NCBI RefSeq assembly: GCF_000002985.6
Contig: NC_003279.8
Location: forward strand, 124,001 to 188,000
Direction: 5' to 3'
Length of the DNA stretch: 64,000 nt
Source: Caenorhabditis elegans
Lineage: Eukaryota > Nematoda > Chromadorea > Rhabditida > Rhabditidae
In this document: positions 58,772-64,000 of the stretch, in pieces
How the letters are laid out: each line of letters starts with the position of its first letter
How positions within the stretch are numbered: position 1 is the stretch's first letter
Program-made: the position numbers and the translations under genes
Notes under the pieces: model-generated
What the model saw: the letters and a program-made list of their open reading frames with translations, nothing else
The model's database searches: none
What the model was told of the DNA's origin: nothing

Positions 58772-59367
58772 TCTGAAATTAATTTTTAAACTTGGTTTTC
58801 GTTTCGTCAGTTTTAGAAGCCGTTTTAGGGCGTAAACTTATGAAACTATACATAGTCTACGACAAATCTATAGAAATGCATTAAAAATAGGTCAAAAATG
58901 TGAGAAATTGCGCAAAAAATGATGCAAAAACGAAAAAAAATTAACTAAAAACAAGAAATGCAAGTGCGCTCCACTGACACGCGTTAGAGAGCGTAGACGC
59001 AGAGAAATCTCGAGATGAGGGAAATCGTGGCGCGCGGGAATCAAGCTTTTTTGAATTGTCTTGATTTTTAAAGCCCAAAAAATAGATTTTTGGCGGATTT
59101 TTGGTGGATTTTCTTGCTTTGCAATGTAAAAATTAATTATTTGTTGCATCTAATCACTTTTAACAGAGATTTACAATTTTTTTAGTGGTCTGAACCTGGG
59201 AAAATCCTTCAAAAATCAATTTTCCCTACAAAAATTCGTTATTTACCGCATTTTCCGCCCAGCTGATCAAAAATTCTTCTATTTTCTCAATTTATTGATA
59301 ACACTCGCCCACCTCAAGCATTTTATCACCTGAAACTCGTCACACTTTACAATTTGTTTGCAGAAAT

Positions 59368-59379
59368 ATGCGAAAATGA
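59368..59379 (+). promoter_or_regulatory. Three-codon upstream ORF overlapping the main start
   Basis: Directly after the SL-type acceptor TTTGCAG (ending 59363), ATG CGA AAA TGA forms a minimal uORF whose stop (59377-59379) overlaps the main ATG (59376-59378) in the sequence AATGA. The arrangement is the kind used for termination-reinitiation. Confidence 0.6.
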
Positions 59380-60210
59380 GCGTTACTCAGCTAAAAAATC
59401 TGAAACACGCGATAGCTCAGCTTCTGGAGTGGGATGGAACGAAAACGGCGAGAAAGGCAAGTTTTTGGTGGAATTTATCGAAAAAACCTGATTTGTTTTT
59501 TTGCAGAAAATCGTCGACGAGGTGGTTCTTCTCTATCACGCTCTGGGAGCGGAGGCATTAAGTGAGGATAACCAGGAGATATATGATTTGTATGATTTAT
59601 CTGCACGTATATTCAACTTAGCTAAGAAAGTTAGTTTTTTTTTTGTTAAAAAGTCGTAAACAACAAGTAAATTTAAAAATAAGCATTAAAAAATATTGAG
59701 GCTTATGAGAGCAAAAAATTCCAGGAAATCGAAGAAGCCAACCAACAATTCGAAAAAGAACGAAAAAAGGGCACAAGACGAAGCGAAAAACCAGTCCCAA
59801 CTCCACTTTTCGAGCTATCAATACAACATTTAAAACGTTGCTGTCAGCAGGGAATCGATCACAATCAGGTGCCATGGATAGCATATTGTCTGAAACTACT
59901 GGAATTTCCAATCACAATCACCGAAAAATCGATCGAAAACGAGATTTCCAACGTGCTCCTATTGAGCTCCAACGCCTCACAGCTCCATTGGGCCGAGCAT
60001 GCTCATTTGAGCAGCTTATGGAAATGGATTTGGAGCCGTGTCGAGACCGCCGATATTGGGGCACTCGCCATGAGAAATTATATGGAATTGGCGGCGAACT
60101 TGCTGGAAAACGTGGATTACGTGGTTTTCGAGAAGTCGCCTATTGACCTGATGGCGAAAGTGATGGGAACACTGAAGAAAAGTGTGGAAATGGGAAATCC
60201 CAAAGAATAG
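59376..60210 (+). CDS. Unrecognised 229-aa helical protein
   Basis: Exons: 59376-59456, 59507-59629 and 59725-60210. Intron 1 uses a GC donor (AGAAAG|GCAAGT) with a normal TTTGCAG acceptor; the in-frame GT alternative would shift the frame. The predicted protein is helical and soluble. It begins MSVTQLKNLKHAIAQLLEWD, has a charged linker (about 70-90, KERKKGTRRSEK), then a longer domain with Cys pair KRCCQQ and Trp-rich LWKWIWSR. There is no signal peptide, TM segment or motif that I recognise. Divergent from the ERV1 gene with 604 bases between start codons, so a shared promoter is possible. Function unknown. Confidence 0.75.
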
Positions 60211-60256
60211 TGCGTGGAAAACGAGTTCTTGAAATAATGTTCAAAAAATTCAAATT

Positions 60257-60310
60257 GGCTTGGACTTAGGCTTAAGCTTAAGCTTAGATTTAGGCTTAGG
60301 CATAGGCTTA
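60257..60310. repeat. Degenerate interstitial telomere-like tract, interrupted by a transposon
   Basis: CTTAGGCTTAAGCTTAAGCTTAG, followed by TTTAGGCTTAGGCATAGGC, consists of TTAGGC-related units. It abuts the foldback element at 60311; on the far side of that element the sequence resumes as TTAGGC at 61090. Confidence 0.65.
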
Positions 60311-61089
60311 CAAGGGAAGTATTTCAACTTATTCCCGGACTTCAGAATGAAACCTATGTCATTTCGAAGAAGACTCTTTAAGTAGGTCCCTACAAAAAAT
60401 TTAGCGGCAGAGGAGCACTTTGACCTGGAAAAAAGTCGCTCTGAAAACTTTTCAGTGCATTTTTTCACGGCTTTCAAGGCCCGTAAAATGGCTCCAAATG
60501 CGAATTTTTGTAGATTTTTGAAGATTTCTAGGATGCTCAGGGGCCGGAGAGCACTCGGAATTTTTTTTGGAATTTTTTAAAATTTTCGAAAAAATCTGAA
60601 ATTTTTTGAATAAGTCCATGGCAAAATTTTTCAGTGAATATATATATATATTTTTTTTAAATTTCAGAAAAGTTGTCAGTTATTTAAGATCAAAATTGGG
60701 TGTTTTTACACAATGAAAATTTTTTTGAGATTTTTCGGAACTGCAAAAACCAATTTTGGAAAAAAATCGGCACCCGGAGTCGAACCCCAGTCTTAAAAAA
60801 TATTAATCAAACTCGCTAACCACTCGGTCATTCAACGACAATTTTTCTTGTAAATGAAATGGATGACAAAAAAACGTGACTCTTTGATATCTACTTAAAT
60901 ATATAGGGACGTGAGAAATAGCTTTGGAAAAGGAGAGGACGCAGAGAAAAATTTTCAGAGCGACTTTTTTCCAGTTCAAAGTGCTCCTCTGCCGCTAAAT
61001 TTTTTTGTAGGGGCCTACTTAAAGGGTCTTCTTCGAAATGACATAGGTTTCATTCAGAAATCCGGGATTAAGTTGAAATACTTCCCTTG
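60311..61089. mobile_element. Foldback DNA transposon, CAAGGGAAG ends, TTA duplication, target CTTAG (Tc5-like)
   Basis: Inverted arms of about 150 bases (60311-60460 and 60940-61089) share CAAGGGAAGTATTTCAACTT, GAAACCTATGTCATTTCGAAG and TAGCGGCAGAGGAGCACTTT. TTA flanks both sides (60308-60310 and 61090-61092). Removing the element restores GGCTTAGGC, that is a CTNAG target, exactly the site preference known for Tc4/Tc5-type elements. It is related to the 34361-34991 element by its ends and size. There is no transposase. Confidence 0.82.
60768..60840 (-). pseudogene. tRNA-like sequence (A and B boxes) inside the foldback element
   Basis: Read on the minus strand, TGACCGAGTGGTTAGCG resembles a tRNA A box and GGGGTTCGACTCC a B box, at tRNA-like spacing. 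The anticodon region (TTTGATTAATATTTTT) and acceptor ends do not pair properly, so a functional tRNA is not expected. It lies in the spacer between the arms of the element at 60311-61089. Confidence 0.5.
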
Positions 61090-61333
61090 TTAGGCTCACT
61101 AGGGAATGACCAGAATAAATGGAGCGATATTCAAAAAAAATATATTGTATCGGAAAGCTGGCATTCTCTACTATAAGAATATGACTGAAATTTTTGCCCG
61201 TTCGGGCTGGAAATCTGAAATTTTTACGTCTGAAATTCTACACTGAAATCAGTGCATTTCCTATGGTTAACAGTGGATTTTTGTCTCTGGCGCCAACAGA
61301 AGTCTCACCACAATGGTGGAAGGGCGAAAACAT

Positions 61334-61405
61334 CGGTTCGGTGGTCGAGTGGTGAACGCGTTCGCCTCTTGAGCAGAAGTTTGTGGGTTCGGTTCCCATA
61401 CATGG
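61334..61405 (+). pseudogene. tRNA-like sequence (A and B boxes) in the Tc4-type element
   Basis: GGTGGTCGAGTGGTGAACGC resembles an A box/D arm and GTGGGTTCGGTTCCCAT forms a good T-arm hairpin with a B box. A plausible anticodon stem-loop TTCGC-CTCTTGA-GCAGA lies between. The acceptor ends (GGTTCGG and ACATGGT) do not pair, so it is probably a tRNA-derived relic. Confidence 0.5.
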
Positions 61406-61715
61406 TTTAACTTTTGGCCTTTTTTATACAAAATTTTCAGAACGGGAAACAAGTATTTAGAACATTTTTTTGAGGGTTTTACATAATTTTTTTGCTTTTT
61501 AATTGAACCATAATTACCCTGGAAACTTTTCAGAAATTTTAATTTTTTTCGAAAATTGTCACTTTTTTCTCCACCAAACCCATGAGAAAATTTGATCGAA
61601 AAATTTTTTTTTGAAATTTTTTTAAAAATGCATGAAATATTTTAGAGTGTCACAAATAACCTATTTTTCATTATTTTCAATGACCGAATCATTGATTCTG
61701 ATGCCTTATCAAGAC

Positions 61716-62099
61716 GTTTTACCAAATCGATATTGGCAAAACATCTTGTTTTTGAGGCTCCATATCTCTGCAGGAAAAAATCGCACTAAAAAGTGATCAA
61801 CTAGAAACTTGTTAAACACAATGTGATCTAAAACATTTCAGTTGAACACTTTTTTGTAAAAAATTTCGTTGCCGAGTTGGAACCAATTGATTTGAGCTTC
61901 ATTATTTTTGAATATTCTAAATAGTTAAAGATCTATATCTTGGCAACGAAATTTTTTACAAAAAAGTGTTCAACTGAAAAGTTTCAGATTACATTGTGTT
62001 TAACAAGTTTTCAGTTAATCACTTTTTAGTGCGATTTTTTCCTGCAGAGATATGGAGCCTCAAAAACAAGATGTTTTGCCAATATCGATTTGGTAAAAC
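61716..62099. repeat. Large palindrome: 158-base inverted arms, 68-base loop
   Basis: Arm 61716-61873 (from GTTTTACCAAATCGATATTGG to TTTCGTTGCC) is nearly the reverse complement of arm 61942-62099 (from GGCAACGAAATTTTTTAC to CCAATATCGATTTGGTAAAAC), with only a few mismatches. The loop is 61874-61941. It lies just upstream of the transposase gene, inside the inferred element. Confidence 0.85.
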
Positions 62100-62272
62100 T
62101 TTATTTTAATTTTTTTTTTTCATATTATTGTTTTTATATTGGGTCAAAACGTATTTGCTCTGCTAAATAGTTAGCTGGCGCTAATTTTTAATTTTATTAT
62201 TTTCGTATTTTGATAAATTTCACTGAAATTGTCACTTTAATAGTTTACATTCTATTGGTTTTCTTTTATTCA

Positions 62273-64000
62273 ATGTCTTTTGATATCGGAAACGTGATGT
62301 TTGCCTTGCATCGTCATTTTCCCAATCCCCTCCCATCAAATCCCTCGATTTCGAGACATGAGCAGAAGGTGGCAGATCATTTGGCAAGCATTATAAAGGA
62401 ATCTTATTATGGAGATACCAGTGTGGAAGAATCCGAATATTTGGTTCAAGAAGAATATGGCGATTGGGAGCCAGAAGTTTTTGAGGTATGTTGGTTTCGA
62501 CACTATTAATTGTCATTTAAAAAACCTTTCAGCCGTATGACTGTGTGTTGCCGGATCAAGATGATGTATTGTTCGGTGAGAAAGCTGTATCAAGGGAAGA
62601 GTTGGATAAAGCGATCACCTTCTACCGTAGCGGAAAAATTGGAAGTAGGCCGATAACGACTATGCACCATAGTTATCGCTGGATACGAACCGATGCTCAT
62701 ATGAACAAACTGCGCAAGTACGAGAAAGATAAAAAAGCGTTCCAAGAAAGCGTGCGGGTTCGTTTGGCACAGCTTACACAACGGCTTTATGAGGAGGTCA
62801 AGGAGAAACTTGATAATGGTAACGAACATTAATATAACAAGTTTTAATATAAATATTTCAGGAGTCAATTTGCATGATTCTGATTTGATGGCTATGGCAC
62901 TGGAAATCAACACCCGCGAAATGAAGTTGCAAAAACAAAACGAAATGAAGTTGCAAAAAGCGTCACAATCCTGGATAACCCGATGGAAGCAAAGCCACAG
63001 GTATGTAATAAATTGCGGAGTATGTTAGATATATATATATATATATATATAATTTCAGAATCGTGAGTCGGAGAGTCACCAAGTTTGTCACACGGAAGTG
63101 CCTGATCAATAAAGACGCTATCAAAAAAAACGCGGATGATTTTGTCAAGAATGCCAGAACAGAGATCTCCAACTATCACCCGTCGATGGTCTTCAATTGT
63201 GACCAAACCGGAATTCAAAAGGAGCTGTATCCAGCCCGGTCTTTAGCCTTTATGGGCGAAAAAACAGTCGAGAGGTTGGCGCAATCGAAATCGTCGCTGA
63301 CCCACTCGTTTACGTTTCTCCCGATGATTTTCCTCGATGGCTCAATGGGACCCAAGGCGTTTATGGTAATCGCTGAACCAAAAGGCCAGTTTCCTCCGTC
63401 TCGTCCAATTCCAAACTGCCCAAATTTGGAAGTGCGGGCTGGATACAAGACACACATCATGACGAAGCAATTGATGTGCGATTTTTTCGAAAGTTGTGTC
63501 TTCATTCCGTCTGTACCGAAAAAACTGTACATCATGCTGGACAGTTGGCCAGCGTTCAAGGACCATACAACGATCAAGAACTTGGTTCCCAATGGTCATG
63601 ATGTCGTCATTCGCAACATTCCAGAGCACACAACTGGAATGATCCAACCGTTGGATGTCTATTGGAATGCGCCATGGAAGGTATGAATTTAAATCTTTAT
63701 AACTTTTTGATAGTATTTTCCAGAGCTTGATCAAGAAGTTCACAGCATATGCCCTTCGAACCCAGACGGATTACGTCATCGCACAGAGGAACAACGCAAT
63801 TTGCATGGTATCTGTGTTGTATCACCAGATCTCGGCAGAGCACTTCCGACCGTTTTTACAGCATTGTTGGAAGAAAGCTGGATACGTGGGTGCTGCGAAT
63901 ACTTCATCAACACCATTTTTGACTCCAGCTCAATATTGCATTGATCATGGTGACACAGTGATTTGCTATCACACTGGATGTAACCATCTCGGATTCATCC
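62273..64000 (+). CDS. Tc4/Tc5-family transposase (CENP-B-type HTH plus DDE domain), incomplete at window end
   Basis: Exons: 62273-62485, 62533-62818, 62862-63000, 63059-63680 and 63724 to beyond 64000. Frame is kept at every junction and no stop or frameshift is seen. An acidic N-terminal region is followed by a basic helical part (RWIRTDAHMNKLRKYEKDKK), then a CENP-B/Tc5-type HTH (SWITRWKQSHRIVSRRVTKF) and a DDE_1 nuclease domain. The domain shows FNCDQTGIQKE (first Asp), YIMLDSWPAF (second Asp) and IPEHTTGMIQPLDV. The last catalytic acid cannot be assigned with confidence. Possible roles are an active or recently active transposase, or a host gene derived from one. Start at 62273 is a choice; an earlier in-frame start would add hydrophobic residues. 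Confidence 0.8.

Larger units (their letters stand above)
61099..64000 (+). mobile_element. Tc4-type DNA transposon, left part (continues past the window)
   Basis: The sequence CTAGGGAATGACCAGAATAA at 61099 looks like a Tc4-type terminus and is preceded by TCA (61096-61098), a TNA target. Downstream come a tRNA-like sequence, a large palindrome (61716-62099) and a spliced transposase gene (62273 onward). The right end is outside the window, so the other terminus and the TCA duplication cannot be checked. It sits only ten bases from the preceding foldback element, making a nested cluster of related elements. Confidence 0.6.

Noticed and set aside
61334..61405. Functional tRNA gene
   Set aside because: The T arm is good, but the acceptor stem does not pair and the D arm is imperfect, so it is listed only as a tRNA-like relic.

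Overview
The window is nematode nuclear DNA and matches what I know of the left part of Caenorhabditis elegans chromosome I (cosmids F53G12 and F56C11). Supporting signs are short AT-rich introns with TTTTCAG acceptors, SL-type acceptors just upstream of start codons, many foldback transposons and degenerate TTAGGC tracts. Exon models were joined by hand, requiring frame continuity at every junction; coordinates may be off by a base or two.

Layout: 1-3290 is repeat-rich upstream DNA. mex-3 (+, 3297-9582) encodes a two-KH-domain RNA-binding protein with two alternative starts. It is followed by a FOP/CEP43-like LisH-domain gene (+, 10354-13282). Two dual-oxidase genes then face each other tail to tail: duox-2 (+, 13486-20565, 21 exons) and bli-3 (-, 30819-22623, 19 exons). 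Between their 3' ends sits a two-exon gene for a small membrane protein resembling a cuticle-collagen N-domain, whose intron holds a hAT transposon with an 8-bp target duplication. 30.8-36.4 kb is gene-free and repeat-rich. A patched-related RND/sterol-sensing protein (ptr-11, -, 42816-36404, 14 exons) follows, then another gene-free stretch. The right part holds a type-B carboxylesterase (+, 49422-51932), a four-TM protein with alternative first exons (+, 54567-57966), an ERV1/ALR sulfhydryl oxidase (-, 58771-58139) and an unrecognised 229-aa protein (+, 59376-60210). The end is a nest of TNA-flanked (Tc4/Tc5-type) elements; the last encodes a CENP-B-HTH/DDE transposase that runs off the window.

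How genes relate: BLI-3 is the known cuticle-crosslinking NADPH oxidase. The duox pair is the most informative feature. It is an inverted duplication with a patchwork of near-identical and diverged segments (consistent with gene conversion), two introns present in duox-2 only, a 36-nt piece of duox exon placed backwards in a bli-3 intron, and loss in duox-2 of a conserved oxidase-domain arginine. I found no convincing new multi-gene system; the interest lies in duplicate evolution, transposon structure and a few gene-level oddities.
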